In this document: positions 9,141 to 18,132 of the stretch, piece by piece | Position numbering within the stretch: the first letter of the stretch is position 1 | Layout of the letters: every line of letters starts with the position of its first letter | Assembly: GCA_050951925.1 (NCBI GenBank) | Contig: JBMNJZ010000001.1 | Coordinates: forward strand, 1,426,001-1,490,000 | Source of the DNA: UBA1046 sp012511325 | GTDB lineage: Bacteria > Bacillota > Clostridia > Saccharofermentanales > DTU023 | Direction: 5' to 3' | DNA length: 64,000 nt | Position numbers and translations under genes: made by a program | The notes under the pieces: model-generated | Databases searched by the model: none | Told to the model about the DNA's origin: nothing | What the model saw: the letters and a program-made list of their open reading frames with translations, nothing else

Positions 9141-9169
9141 CAAAAAACCACGAGCAAAAGGCCTCGTGG
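9141..9169 (-). terminator. terminator or attenuator ahead of lysA
   Basis: Minus strand CCACGAG (9163-9169), an eight-base loop, CTCGTGG (9148-9154) and TTTTTT. It ends the GlmU-like transcript. I see no convincing promoter in the 32 bases between it and the lysA start, so lysA may depend on readthrough, which would make this an attenuator. Confidence 0.7.
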
Positions 9170-9241
9170 TCACAGTAATCCTTCTGCCCAAACGCGAGCA
9201 GCGCTCCAAATAAATACCGTCGCAGCCTTAGAGTAAAACAA

Positions 9242-9913
9242 CTAGGCCTTGATTGTCACTATCTCTCCGTTCTGTTTCAGGATCGAATGGGCCGGCACAT
9301 ATCCTCGCACCGTTGTTAGCGGATAAATTCTGCTACCTGCACCTATCACAGAACCGGGATTAAGTACAGCATTGCAACCAATTTCCACCTGGTCGCCGAT
9401 CATTGCTCCCATCTTCCTAAGATCGGTTTTTATTCTGTTTTCCGAGATTCTTATTTCCACATTTGTTCTATCAGATTTTATATTTGATGTAATTACTCCT
9501 GCGCCCAGATGGGCACCATAGCCCAGAATCGAATCGCCGACATAGTTAAAATGGGGCGCTTCTACTTTCTCAATTAAGATAGAGTTCTTTATTTCAGTAG
9601 AATTGCCTACAACACAATTGTTGCCAATCAGAGCATTGCCGCGCAGAAAGGCACAATGTCTGATTTCAGTTCCCGGGCCGACAATGATATTTGTGCCTAA
9701 AAAAGCCGACCTGGCTATGATGGCGGATCTGGCTATCCAGACATTGCCGGAATGTTTGACATAGTCGGACTCCGGCAATTTATTGCCTAAGGCCTCAATA
9801 AAGCCGCCAATATCTTTAAGGATTTCCCAAGGGTATTCAGAGCTTTTTAGCAGTTCTTCCGCCATGCCGTATCCATGTGGGAATAATGCTCTTGTTGTCA
9901 AAAAATTCTCCAT
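9242..9913 (-). CDS. GlmU-like left-handed beta-helix acyltransferase
   Basis: A 223-residue protein made mostly of hexapeptide repeats of the left-handed beta-helix type (runs such as SAIIARSAFLGTNIIVGPGTEI and GAMIGDQVEIGCNAVLNPGSVIG), as in the acetyltransferase half of GlmU and in UDP-sugar acyltransferases. There is no nucleotidyltransferase domain: the first 60 residues are a short alpha-helical cap. It resembles the stand-alone UDP-N-acetylglucosamine pyrophosphorylase-related proteins of Clostridia. Substrate unknown; sugar-nucleotide acetylation is the likely chemistry. The ATG follows GAGGAAGTAT. Confidence 0.75.
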   Translation of the reverse strand: MENFLTTRALFPHGYGMAEELLKSSEYPWEILKDIGGFIEALGNKLPESDYVKHSGNVWIARSAIIARSAFLGTNIIVGPGTEIRHCAFLRGNALIGNNCVVGNSTEIKNSILIEKVEAPHFNYVGDSILGYGAHLGAGVITSNIKSDRTNVEIRISENRIKTDLRKMGAMIGDQVEIGCNAVLNPGSVIGAGSRIYPLTTVRGYVPAHSILKQNGEIVTIKA

Positions 9914-9950
9914 ATACTTCCTCAGCTCTTAGTAGTTAATATCTGCCATA

Positions 9951-9980
9951 CAAAACCCGTAGGCGTACAACACCTACGGG
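9951..9980 (-). terminator. terminator after tRNA-Pro
   Basis: Minus strand CCCGTAGG (9973-9980), nine-base loop, CCTACGGG (9956-9963), TTTTG. It stands five bases behind the encoded CCA of the tRNA and before the GlmU-like gene. Confidence 0.75.
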
Positions 9981-9985
9981 GCTCG

Positions 9986-10061
9986 TGGTCGAGGTGAAGG
10001 GACTCGAACCCCCGACATCTTGCTCCCAAAGCAAGCGCGCTACCAGCTGCGCTACACCTCG
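9986..10061 (-). tRNA. tRNA-Pro (anticodon UGG)
   Basis: A 76-base cloverleaf with acceptor CGAGGTG/CACCTCG, discriminator A and encoded CCA. The anticodon arm is CTTGC-TTTGGGA-GCAAG, giving anticodon UGG with G37 as usual for proline. The T-loop is GGTTCGAGTCC. It reads most proline codons. Confidence 0.97.
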
Positions 10062-10071
10062 AAACAACGCC

Positions 10072-10101
10072 ATTGTAACCATAGTGCCGATAATCTGTCA
10101 A
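10072..10101 (-). promoter_or_regulatory. tRNA-Pro(UGG) promoter
   Basis: Minus strand TTGACA (10096-10101), 18 bases, TACAAT (10072-10077), ending about ten bases before the mature tRNA 5' end. Confidence 0.65.
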
Positions 10102-10136
10102 TTTATCCTCCAGCTCTTTGACCGGCAGTAAACTTC

Positions 10137-10901
10137 TTAATTTGCAGCCATTAGATCAATCTGGCAATCGATTTGCGGATAGTTCAACAAGCTGTCAATC
10201 ACGTCAAAAGACGGGTTCAAATTCTCACCAGCCAAAAGCAACGGGGCTGTCAAAGAAATTTTTTCTTTTCGTACCGGGTGAATAAAATCCATTCTGTAGC
10301 TGTGAAGGGCTAAAGTCGGAACCCTTTGATCCAGCTCAGAGCCCTGACCATAGCGCCTATCACCTAATAAAGGCAGATTGCGCAAAGAAAACTGGACCCG
10401 AATCTGGTGCGGGCGTCCGGTTATAAGTTCGATTAGAACAAAAGAAAGGGGCTCATCCGCGACAGTGAGAGAAAACAATACCTTGTATTCAAGCGCCGCT
10501 TCTTTTCCCGCTGTAGAAGTGACCGCGTAATAACGACCGTTAATTCTATCAAGAGAAAGATAATCGCGGAACTCTCCCCCCGTTTCTTTTGGTTTCCCTT
10601 TGACTAGAGCCAGGTAATATTTGCCGACAAGATTATTCCTGAAAGCCTCAGACAATCTATCCGCTGCTTTTGAGGTAAGAGCAAAAATCATCAGACCGCT
10701 GGCCGGCTGATCGAGGCGATGTACCAGTCCCAGCCAGGCCTTTCCGGGTTTAGCTCTGGATTTTACAAGGTAATCCTTGATTAGATTGACCATATCAGGT
10801 CTCCCGGAGGCATCAGCCTGTGACAGCACGCCCGGTTTTTTAATAGCCGCCAGCACATGATTGTCTTCATATATTACTAATAGAGAATTATCAGATGTCA
10901 T
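10137..10901 (-). CDS. RluA-family pseudouridine synthase
   Basis: Stand-alone RluA-type catalytic domain that isomerises uridine in rRNA or tRNA. The catalytic aspartate lies in GLVHRLDQPASGLMIFAL, with TGRPHQIRVQFS further on. No S4 domain is present, unlike the RluD-type gene at 58759-59670; the target base cannot be told from sequence. The frame is open for 31 codons upstream, but that part is hydrophobic and overlaps the divergent promoter. The ATG at 10901 opens MTSDNSLLVIYEDNHVL, the normal start of the family. Its ribosome site is weak. Confidence 0.85.
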   Translation of the reverse strand: MTSDNSLLVIYEDNHVLAAIKKPGVLSQADASGRPDMVNLIKDYLVKSRAKPGKAWLGLVHRLDQPASGLMIFALTSKAADRLSEAFRNNLVGKYYLALVKGKPKETGGEFRDYLSLDRINGRYYAVTSTAGKEAALEYKVLFSLTVADEPLSFVLIELITGRPHQIRVQFSLRNLPLLGDRRYGQGSELDQRVPTLALHSYRMDFIHPVRKEKISLTAPLLLAGENLNPSFDVIDSLLNYPQIDCQIDLMAAN

Positions 10902-10924
10902 CGTTTTTTGCTCTGGTATAAAAA

Positions 10925-10953
10925 CTGTAATGCTAACAATTATACAGTATAAT
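10925..10953 (+). promoter_or_regulatory. promoter of the two-component operon
   Basis: CTGTAA (10925-10930), 17 bases, TATAAT (10948-10953). The response-regulator ATG at 10975 follows CAGGAGGGCAGCT. The region is shared with the divergent RluA-family gene. Confidence 0.6.
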
Positions 10954-10974
10954 AGATAAATCAGGAGGGCAGCT

Positions 10975-11664
10975 ATGACACCACATATTCTCATTTGCGA
11001 CGATGATCATGTCGTGCATGAATCTTTAATTATCTATCTTGACGCTGAGAACTATACTCATATCTCTGCTTTTGATGGTTTGGAAGCCATAAAATTATGG
11101 GAAAGCGAGAAGCCGGATCTGATTATTCTTGATTTGATGATGCCCAAAATGTCAGGTATGGATGTCTGTCGCGAGATTCGAAAAAAGTCTAATGTTCCGG
11201 TTATCATGCTGACCGCCAGAGGTGAAGAAATTGACCGTATTCTGGGTTTGGAGCTGGGTGCCGATGATTATATTGTCAAGCCCTTTAGCCCGCGCGAAGT
11301 CATTGCCAGGATTAAAGCAGTACTGCGCCGATTCCATGATAATGACACCGGATCGGCCTCTTCTATATTGCGCTTTGAAGGTTTGGAAATTAGCCTTGAC
11401 AATTATCAGGTCAAAGTCAAGGGAGAGAATGTGGCTTTCACACCTAAGGAAGTTGAGATTCTCCATCTCCTGGCTTCCCACGCGGGACAAGTCATGGACC
11501 GCGAGCAGATATTGTCCAAGGTCTGGGGTTATGATTATTTTGGCGATACCAGAACTGTTGATACTCATATTAAGCGCATCCGCCAGAAAATTGATCAAGC
11601 CGATGCCAAATACGGTCTGATTACAGTGTATGGCGTAGGTTATAAATTTGAAGCTGAAAAATGA
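10975..11664 (+). CDS. OmpR/PhoB-family response regulator
   Basis: A 229-residue DNA-binding regulator. The receiver domain (1-120) has the acidic pocket ICDDD, phospho-acceptor Asp53 in ILDLMMPKMSG, the conserved Thr in VIMLTARGEE and Lys in DDYIVKPFSPRE. The C-terminal winged helix (130-229) has FTPKEVEILHLLASH and DTRTVDTHIKRIRQKI, as in PhoB, WalR and ResD. The next gene, overlapping by four bases, is its kinase. WalR or PhoP equivalence is likely but not proven, since no YycH/YycI neighbours are present. Confidence 0.93.
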   Translation: MTPHILICDDDHVVHESLIIYLDAENYTHISAFDGLEAIKLWESEKPDLIILDLMMPKMSGMDVCREIRKKSNVPVIMLTARGEEIDRILGLELGADDYIVKPFSPREVIARIKAVLRRFHDNDTGSASSILRFEGLEISLDNYQVKVKGENVAFTPKEVEILHLLASHAGQVMDREQILSKVWGYDYFGDTRTVDTHIKRIRQKIDQADAKYGLITVYGVGYKFEAEK

Positions 11665-13679
11665 AAAACAGTTTCTTAGTACGTAGATTTTTTATTTTGC
11701 TAGTGGTAGCAGTTATTCTCTGGACTGCTCTGACAGCAGTCTTCTACTCATTTATCGCCCAACCGGTTTTCACACGCATCAAAGTTAAAGAGATTACCCC
11801 TCGTATTGACGTCATTTCGCGCCGGGTTGCCGGCACTACCAGTTATGACCCTTTTGTCAGCGATACTGTCTCCATGTCTTACGCCTTATTCGGCAATTGG
11901 ATCTTTTTAGTTGATCAGCAAGGCATAAAACTTCATACGGAAATCGAGTTTGAATCTCAGCAAGCCCGGGACACTCTGCTTAAACATGTATATGAGTCCC
12001 ATCTGCAGATGTTAGATTCCGATGAAGAGGTCAAATCACGCATTGAACGGGTCCCGGATATTAAGGGCTCCCTGATCTTTGTTTCCGTGCCGATTAGAGC
12101 TGACGGCTTTCGATACGGAACCGTAGTAGCGGTTCATCCCATGCAGGAGATGAATGCCAGTATTCTTAGTTTAAATTTGGCTTTGCTGTTTTCCTCCCTG
12201 GTTGTTTTGCTGATTATGACAGTGCCAGTTCTGATTGCAGCCTTTCGCATTGTACGACCCCTGCAGTCAATCCGAAATGTCGCAATAGCTATTTCTGCCG
12301 GCGACTTCACACAAAGAGCGGAAGAAAAAGAGGCAGGAGAAATCGGTGATCTCAGTAGAGCCATGAATCAATTAGCTTCGCAGCTTTCTCAGGCTTTCTC
12401 CGATTTACGAATTGAACGCAATCGTCTGCGTCAAATACTGGATGGCATACAGGAAGGGATCATCGCCACCGACAGCAATGGTTTGGTTACACATTCCAAT
12501 ACCGCGGTCTGGTCTGTTTTCGGCATCAAAGGCCCGGATTTAAAAGGCTTGTCCCCCGACGCTTTTCTGCGCACCTCGCGACTGGATAATTTCTTCAGTC
12601 AGGCTATGCGCACATGTACAACCACACATGTAGTAATATCAAAAGATCATCGTCAAATCGACTGCCTCATCACACCTCTGGAAACAGATCAGCATGTCGT
12701 TGACGGTGCCGTTGGTCTCTTTCGGGATATAACGGAAGCCGAGCGTCTGGAAATGACCAGAAGAGACTATATTGCCAATGTCTCCCATGAACTGCGCACT
12801 CCCCTCACCGCCATGCGCGGATTGCTTGAACCTCTAAGCGAAGGTATGGTCAAGTCTGACAGCGACCGGCAACGTTATTACGAAATTCTGATGCGGGAAA
12901 CACATCGTTTGTCGCGCCTGATCAATGATATGCTTGAACTCTCGCGGATTCAGACCGGGGAAGCGATTATTAAGCAACAGGCATTCTCCATAGATCGCAT
13001 GCTGTCCGATTTGATCTTCAGATTCCAGCTTACTGCTGAGGAGAGCAATCTAACCCTGAGTTTGGAAAACGAACATCCCCTGCATGAAATCCCCTCGCTG
13101 TGGGGTAATCCTGACCGAGTAGAACAGATTCTTGTTATCCTGCTCGACAATGCAATCAAATATACGCCGGAAGAGGGCAAGATCGTCATCAAAGTCAGAG
13201 AGCAGGAGCAACATTTAGCAATCGTTGTCCATAATTCGGGACCCGGTATCAGAGGCGAAGATATTGATCATGTCTTCGACCGCTTTTTCAAGGCTGATCG
13301 CGCCCATGCTCAACCCGGAACCGGCCTTGGTCTTTCTATTGCTAAAGAACTTGCAGCCCATATGGGACACGATCTGGATGTTCATAGCGAACCGGGTCAG
13401 GGGGCGGATTTTCGTCTTTTAATTCCCTATGCGGACACAATTATGAATTCCCAGCAAAATATTAAGGAAGTATTTTCCAGCCTGCCCGAAGACCACGAAT
13501 TAGTCATAGACAGCATTGACGAAGACGTCATCAATCCATCCGGCTCCTCTGAGTCCGGATACGCCGGCGATCAGGCCATAATCAGTACCGAAACGGATAC
13601 CAGGGACCTGTCGCTGTCAGATGCCATCAAATCTCTATTCAAAAATAAGGATTCTCACGATGAGCAAGATCCGAATTAA
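11661..13679 (+). CDS. membrane sensor histidine kinase (WalK/PhoR-like)
   Basis: A 672-residue kinase that phosphorylates the regulator encoded just upstream. Order of parts: first helix (about 8-28), an extracytoplasmic sensor of about 135 residues, second helix (about 168-192), HAMP linker, PAS domain (about 255-360), HisKA with phospho-acceptor His376 in ANVSHELRTPLTAMRG, and HATPase with NAIKYTPEEGK, GPGIRGEDI and GTGLGLSIAKELA. The last 85 residues form an acidic tail of unknown role. The layout matches WalK and PhoR. The ATG overlaps the regulator's stop (ATGA), giving coupled translation. Confidence 0.92.
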   Translation: MKNSFLVRRFFILLVVAVILWTALTAVFYSFIAQPVFTRIKVKEITPRIDVISRRVAGTTSYDPFVSDTVSMSYALFGNWIFLVDQQGIKLHTEIEFESQQARDTLLKHVYESHLQMLDSDEEVKSRIERVPDIKGSLIFVSVPIRADGFRYGTVVAVHPMQEMNASILSLNLALLFSSLVVLLIMTVPVLIAAFRIVRPLQSIRNVAIAISAGDFTQRAEEKEAGEIGDLSRAMNQLASQLSQAFSDLRIERNRLRQILDGIQEGIIATDSNGLVTHSNTAVWSVFGIKGPDLKGLSPDAFLRTSRLDNFFSQAMRTCTTTHVVISKDHRQIDCLITPLETDQHVVDGAVGLFRDITEAERLEMTRRDYIANVSHELRTPLTAMRGLLEPLSEGMVKSDSDRQRYYEILMRETHRLSRLINDMLELSRIQTGEAIIKQQAFSIDRMLSDLIFRFQLTAEESNLTLSLENEHPLHEIPSLWGNPDRVEQILVILLDNAIKYTPEEGKIVIKVREQEQHLAIVVHNSGPGIRGEDIDHVFDRFFKADRAHAQPGTGLGLSIAKELAAHMGHDLDVHSEPGQGADFRLLIPYADTIMNSQQNIKEVFSSLPEDHELVIDSIDEDVINPSGSSESGYAGDQAIISTETDTRDLSLSDAIKSLFKNKDSHDEQDPN

Positions 13680-14370
13680 TCGATATATCTCTGCCGCCGG
13701 ATACTGTAGCAGACGTGAGGCGGACAAATTGATTAAGGCCGGTCTTGTAAGGCTCAATGGTAAGCTTGCCAAAATCGGCGATCTGATCGGCGTTAAGGAT
13801 ATTGTCAAGATTGATGGCGAAACCATCGTACCACTTGAGCAAGATCTGCTAGTGTATCTGGCCTTCCATAAACCTGTCGGGATTACTACCACTACCGATA
13901 GGAGAAGAAAGGATAATATCATCGATTATCTCAATTATCCAAAGCGAATCTTTCCGATCGGCAGATTAGACAGAATGTCAGAAGGTCTGATCTTATTGAC
14001 TAATGACGGGTCAATGGTTAACCCTATTTTGCGGGCAGAGAATAAGCATGAAAAGGAATATGAAGTCGTTGTCAATAAAATAATCAATGATGAGGAGCTT
14101 TGGCAACTGCAGAACGGAGTTCCGGTTCTGGGACAGATCACAAAATTCAGTAAAATCAAACGCTTAGGCAAAAACTCTTTTCGCATTATTCTGACTCAAG
14201 GCTTAAACCGTCAGATTCGGCGCATGTGCGAATATCTGGGCTTTGAGGTTGTCTCCTTAAAGCGGATCAGAATTATGCATATTAATCTTGGCAATCTGGC
14301 GCCGGGGACCTGGCGTTATTTGACCTATAAAGAATTGGCTGAATTAAAGCGACTGACAGGCAATTTGTAA
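13660..14370 (+). CDS. RluF/RsuA-family pseudouridine synthase
   Basis: rRNA pseudouridine synthase with an N-terminal S4 RNA-binding domain (INRYISAAGYCSRREADKLI) and the RsuA-type catalytic core: PIGRLDRMSEGLILLTNDG holds the catalytic Asp, and QGLNRQIRRMCEYLGFEV follows. The latter block and the end (RTRIM-like KRIRIMHINLG) resemble RluF, which modifies 23S U2604 in E. coli. The ATG at 13660 follows AAGGATTCTCACG and overlaps the kinase gene by 20 bases; a longer frame starting at 13621 adds nothing conserved. Confidence 0.88.
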   Translation: MSKIRINRYISAAGYCSRREADKLIKAGLVRLNGKLAKIGDLIGVKDIVKIDGETIVPLEQDLLVYLAFHKPVGITTTTDRRRKDNIIDYLNYPKRIFPIGRLDRMSEGLILLTNDGSMVNPILRAENKHEKEYEVVVNKIINDEELWQLQNGVPVLGQITKFSKIKRLGKNSFRIILTQGLNRQIRRMCEYLGFEVVSLKRIRIMHINLGNLAPGTWRYLTYKELAELKRLTGNL

Positions 14371-14375
14371 TATTG

Positions 14376-14870
14376 CTACACATCTTCTGCCTTGAAAGAA
14401 ATGCAGATTTCCCCTAGCTCAGGCTCCAGCTTAACCAACTCTACACCGGCTGACATCAGCATTCGTTTGGAAGCTATGACAACATCCGTTTCGCTGTATT
14501 TATCCGATAGATATAGTACTTTTGTAATACCGGATTGTATGATAGCTTTGGCGCACTCATTGCAGGGAAATAAAGGCACATAGATGCGGCAACCCTGCAA
14601 GTCACGGCCGGAGGCGTTCAAAATAGCATTTAATTCCGCGTGACAGACATAGAGATATTTTGTCTCCAGGGCGTCTCCACTGCGGCTCCAAGGAAATTCA
14701 TCATCACTGCAGCCATATGGCATGCCATTATAGCCGATACTGACAATTTTATTTTGTGGCGATACAATGCAGGCACCCACCTGTGTGCCCGGATCTTTAC
14801 TCCGTCTGGCAGCCAGCAGCGCAACACCGAGAAAATAATCATCCCATGAAATATAATCAGCTCTTTTCAT
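14376..14870 (-). CDS. dCMP deaminase (ComEB-like)
   Basis: Zinc enzyme converting dCMP to dUMP for thymidylate synthesis. Visible are the HAELNAIL zinc/catalytic motif, the second zinc site PLFPCNECAKAIIQ and the N-terminal DPGTQVGACIV block; the inserted CSDDEFPW segment is typical of deoxycytidylate deaminases. The ATG at 14870 overlaps the stop of the upstream gene as ATGA; a frame extended 15 codons lies inside that gene. Product about 164 residues. It fits the thyA and DHFR genes elsewhere in the window. Confidence 0.92.
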   Translation of the reverse strand: MKRADYISWDDYFLGVALLAARRSKDPGTQVGACIVSPQNKIVSIGYNGMPYGCSDDEFPWSRSGDALETKYLYVCHAELNAILNASGRDLQGCRIYVPLFPCNECAKAIIQSGITKVLYLSDKYSETDVVIASKRMLMSAGVELVKLEPELGEICISFKAEDV

Positions 14871-17800
14871 ATTAGGCTCTCTATTTCTATGCGCTGCTTG
14901 ACCCGGGTTTTCCACAAGCCGTGAACAGTACAGAATTCATAGACTTCGGCAGGTTCATTTTTGAGCATAAATTCGATATCGCCTTCATCCTGATCAGGGA
15001 AACAAATCTGATAACGATTGCCTTGTACCACAGCAACCCAGGTAATTACGCCATCAGCGGCTTGCTCATGATCAGTTCTGGCTTTGACAATGATGCCGCG
15101 ATCCGTTTTTTCCACTAAAGGCGTATGGTCATAAACATCATCACCGGTTGTCTTGGCCTCGAGAAGTTCCATAGGCTCATCACAACATATAAGCTCACCT
15201 GCTCCTTCATTCAATAGAACAACGAGATTAGCACAGGCATCGCAATAATAGAAACGAATCTTTTTCATATCATTCCCCCTGTCAGAAATATAAGTTATTC
15301 CTTCATCCAATATTTCATCAGTACTGAAAGTTGAATCTTGTGCGGTAATAAAAGCTAAGGACATCTGCTCGCGTTCGGATTTGCGGCGCCGCAAAATATA
15401 AATTATTAATTTAATCAAAGCTATCATCAACAAAATAGCCAGAGCAATTAGAGTAATCGCGGCACCATCTCTGAAGCCATAGGGCAGGAAGGACATTTCA
15501 ACAGTATGTTCGCCCGCTTCCAGCTCCAATGCCATCAGAGAATCATTAACTGTCAGGATAGTCTGAGGCTTACCGCCTACTTCCGCTGTCCAACCGCGGT
15601 CATAAGGAATAGTCAATAAGAGCAAACCGGCTTCGGGCATCGTGATCCTGCCACTAAAATAAGTATCCGAGAAATCTGTCAAGTCAAGCTGCGCCGCTTG
15701 CAAACGGTGGAAACCGGCGGTAAATGCTTCTTGATCCAATTTTGCAGCATATAATTCAATTTCTCCTGATTTTTCCGCTTTAGCGCTGAGGCTAATCTCA
15801 ATACTAGCGGTCTGCCCTGCCTCGAGATAGCCAACTTCCGCATTGCCAATTGCCTTGGCTGAGAAATTGAAGCTTCTGTCTTCGATTGTGATCTTTCCTG
15901 AGGAAGTGCGGTGGCCTCTCATATCGAAGGCCAGATTATAAGTACCCGCCTCAGCCGCTGTTAATAGGAAAGTATAAGTTGGGGTACTGTCATCGGAGTT
16001 TTTCTCAAAACTGAAGATATTATCTGATTCACCATAATAATCAATATTCCCTTGCAGTGCCGGTCCGATTTCAAGCGGCATATCAACGAAAACATCTGAA
16101 AACTCAGGATCCATGGCGCAGAGCAAGCGATTTTGATTTTCGAGCGGATTTTCACCGGCACTGTCATAATGCAGAACTCCAGAAGATACCTTGTATCCCA
16201 AGTTCAAAGCATAGGGATTTTCCAACGCTTCAACATCATCATTAGACAAAACTAAATACCTATTTGAATCCTGCCAGTAATCCTTGTTGCGCAAGATCAG
16301 ATAGCGGATGCCGAATAAACTATCAAGGACAATATTCGATCCGTCATACTTATAACTGTTAATGCCATTGCTGAATAAACCTAATTCTTTAAAAAAACGA
16401 ACCGGTTTCTCCGGAACAGTTGAATCAAAAAGAGTCAGACCCTTTAGGCCATATAGGCAAGGATCATTAGAGGTTTTAGCAGGATAGACCTCAGTACGGA
16501 AAAAAGAGGTATCTTCAGTAAAATCCTCCAACTGTATTGCTGCGGCACGCACCGATTCCGCTACCGGACCGCTGGCATAACCGTCCCGACTGCCAAAATA
16601 TTCATTTTTATCGAGATAATAAAGCCCGGTACAAGTGGAAAAAACCGACTCTACAATAATTACGGCAAGTAGCAAAAGAGTCACCGGTCTCCTGCGCTGC
16701 TCGGCATCCAACAAACGGATAAAAACTACTGTGTACAGCAAAAGAAAAACAATGCTGATTAAAGCGCTGTAACTTGAGGCTTTATTTTCACCCATTTTCT
16801 CAACCACGATAATCAATGCAATCAGGGTAAATGCAAAACAGAAAATAGTCTCCCGTCTTAGCTGTCTAATGCCCGGAAGAGCCTCATATAGAAAGGTCAG
16901 GATAACAAAAATATAGACAAATGAATTTCTGAAAGGCAGCTGATTGGGATAATGGAAACCATGCCAGATAAAGTTGAGAATATTAGTACTGAAGCTTAAA
17001 ATCATAAAAGCAATAACTGACAGACTAAGAACTCGGTCTCTCAATTTAACCCTTGAGTTCAGAAAAGCAATAGGCAAAAGGAGTAAAACCGGAATTCCCG
17101 AATAAAGATTGGGAAAACCGCTGCGAACCGTAGGCTCAACCAACAAAAGATGTTGGCCGAAATAGTCAAATAAGGTGGCAACTTTCTCAACTGCAGTCGG
17201 AAAAGTATCATTCGCTGCGGAAGTGACCTGCATAGCCAGGTAAGTCGGCCAGAGCATAAAAGCAGAAAGACCTGCGCCCAGTGCGGTAAAAAATACAGTT
17301 TTCACTGTGGTCAGCAACTTTATCAACGGTCTATGTTCCGGCGCGAAACGAAACAAGAACGGAAGGTATAATAATGCAGCCATGAGGCAGACAAACCAGG
17401 CCATATAGAAATTGACGAATAACAGATAAGCCAAACTCAAAGTATAAAGCCAGAATTTGTTATCCCTGATCAGGTAAACCATTCCCAAAATTACCAACGG
17501 CGCCACATATAATGAATCAAGCCACATGATATTCCAGCTATAAGCAATCACATAGGAAGAAACAGCATACATGGTTGAAAAGCCAACAGCCAGCGGACCA
17601 TGCTTCCGGAAAGTTTTTCTAAGGAACATATTAAAAGTAAAGCCTGCCAGAGACAGTTTAATTAATGTCAGCAGTAAAATTCCTTCCGTCAGGAATGCCG
17701 CGGGAAAGAGCAAAAGGATTAAATTTAAGGGGCTGGCCAGATAATATGCGCTCAGAGCATAGAAATTAACTCCCAATCCGCCGGCGAAACTGTAAAATAA

Positions 17801-18022
17801 ACTGTCGCCGCTAAGAATTTTTGTTCGCAATTCAGCAAGAAAGGGCGCATATTGATGATAAAGATCCACTGTCAAAATATGTTTATCGCCAAAGGGGAAA
17901 ATTGCTCTGGTGGCGTATGCAATCGATAAAATCAGAAAAGGCAGGAAGAACGACATTACCGCATAGCTGCGGTCCGCCTGTCTGGTTAAATCACGTTTAG
18001 ATTCTAAACTGCGATCAGGCAT
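14867..18022 (-). CDS. YfhO-family membrane protein fused to a desulfoferrodoxin-like domain
   Basis: One 1051-codon frame. Residues 1 to about 880 are a YfhO-type multi-helix protein (GT-C-like fold, about 12 helices, then a large extracytoplasmic part and a last helix near 860-880); B. subtilis YfhO glycosylates lipoteichoic acid. From residue about 919 a complete desulfoferrodoxin-like protein follows: an FeCys4 motif (YYCDACANLV...ICC) and a C-terminal CTVHGLWK. Of the superoxide-reductase iron ligands, His in DHTP, His in TDHEQ, and Cys and His near the end are present, but the His of the usual EHYI is missing. The second part has its own ATG with a GGGGG site, so it may be made separately as well. 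Confidence 0.8.
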   Translation of the reverse strand: MPDRSLESKRDLTRQADRSYAVMSFFLPFLILSIAYATRAIFPFGDKHILTVDLYHQYAPFLAELRTKILSGDSLFYSFAGGLGVNFYALSAYYLASPLNLILLLFPAAFLTEGILLLTLIKLSLAGFTFNMFLRKTFRKHGPLAVGFSTMYAVSSYVIAYSWNIMWLDSLYVAPLVILGMVYLIRDNKFWLYTLSLAYLLFVNFYMAWFVCLMAALLYLPFLFRFAPEHRPLIKLLTTVKTVFFTALGAGLSAFMLWPTYLAMQVTSAANDTFPTAVEKVATLFDYFGQHLLLVEPTVRSGFPNLYSGIPVLLLLPIAFLNSRVKLRDRVLSLSVIAFMILSFSTNILNFIWHGFHYPNQLPFRNSFVYIFVILTFLYEALPGIRQLRRETIFCFAFTLIALIIVVEKMGENKASSYSALISIVFLLLYTVVFIRLLDAEQRRRPVTLLLLAVIIVESVFSTCTGLYYLDKNEYFGSRDGYASGPVAESVRAAAIQLEDFTEDTSFFRTEVYPAKTSNDPCLYGLKGLTLFDSTVPEKPVRFFKELGLFSNGINSYKYDGSNIVLDSLFGIRYLILRNKDYWQDSNRYLVLSNDDVEALENPYALNLGYKVSSGVLHYDSAGENPLENQNRLLCAMDPEFSDVFVDMPLEIGPALQGNIDYYGESDNIFSFEKNSDDSTPTYTFLLTAAEAGTYNLAFDMRGHRTSSGKITIEDRSFNFSAKAIGNAEVGYLEAGQTASIEISLSAKAEKSGEIELYAAKLDQEAFTAGFHRLQAAQLDLTDFSDTYFSGRITMPEAGLLLLTIPYDRGWTAEVGGKPQTILTVNDSLMALELEAGEHTVEMSFLPYGFRDGAAITLIALAILLMIALIKLIIYILRRRKSEREQMSLAFITAQDSTFSTDEILDEGITYISDRGNDMKKIRFYYCDACANLVVLLNEGAGELICCDEPMELLEAKTTGDDVYDHTPLVEKTDRGIIVKARTDHEQAADGVITWVAVVQGNRYQICFPDQDEGDIEFMLKNEPAEVYEFCTVHGLWKTRVKQRIEIESLI

Positions 18023-18080
18023 AGTTTTTCCTACCTTACAATTTAGTTAAGTATAACACTTCAGATATTTCACATGGATG

Positions 18081-18109
18081 AAAAAGCGACTACATTTTAT
18101 AGTCGCTTA
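18081..18109 (-). terminator. terminator after the DUF948-like gene
   Basis: Minus strand AAGCGACTA, a short loop, TAGTCGCTT then TTT. It stands between the YfhO gene start and the end of the gene at 18133-18672. Confidence 0.7.
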
Positions 18110-18132
18110 GTCCTTGCATAATCAAAACAAAT

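Noticed and set aside
9108..9245. Lysine riboswitch (L-box) before lysA
   Set aside because: The gap is only 134 bases, too short for the roughly 170-base L-box, and no conserved L-box blocks are visible.
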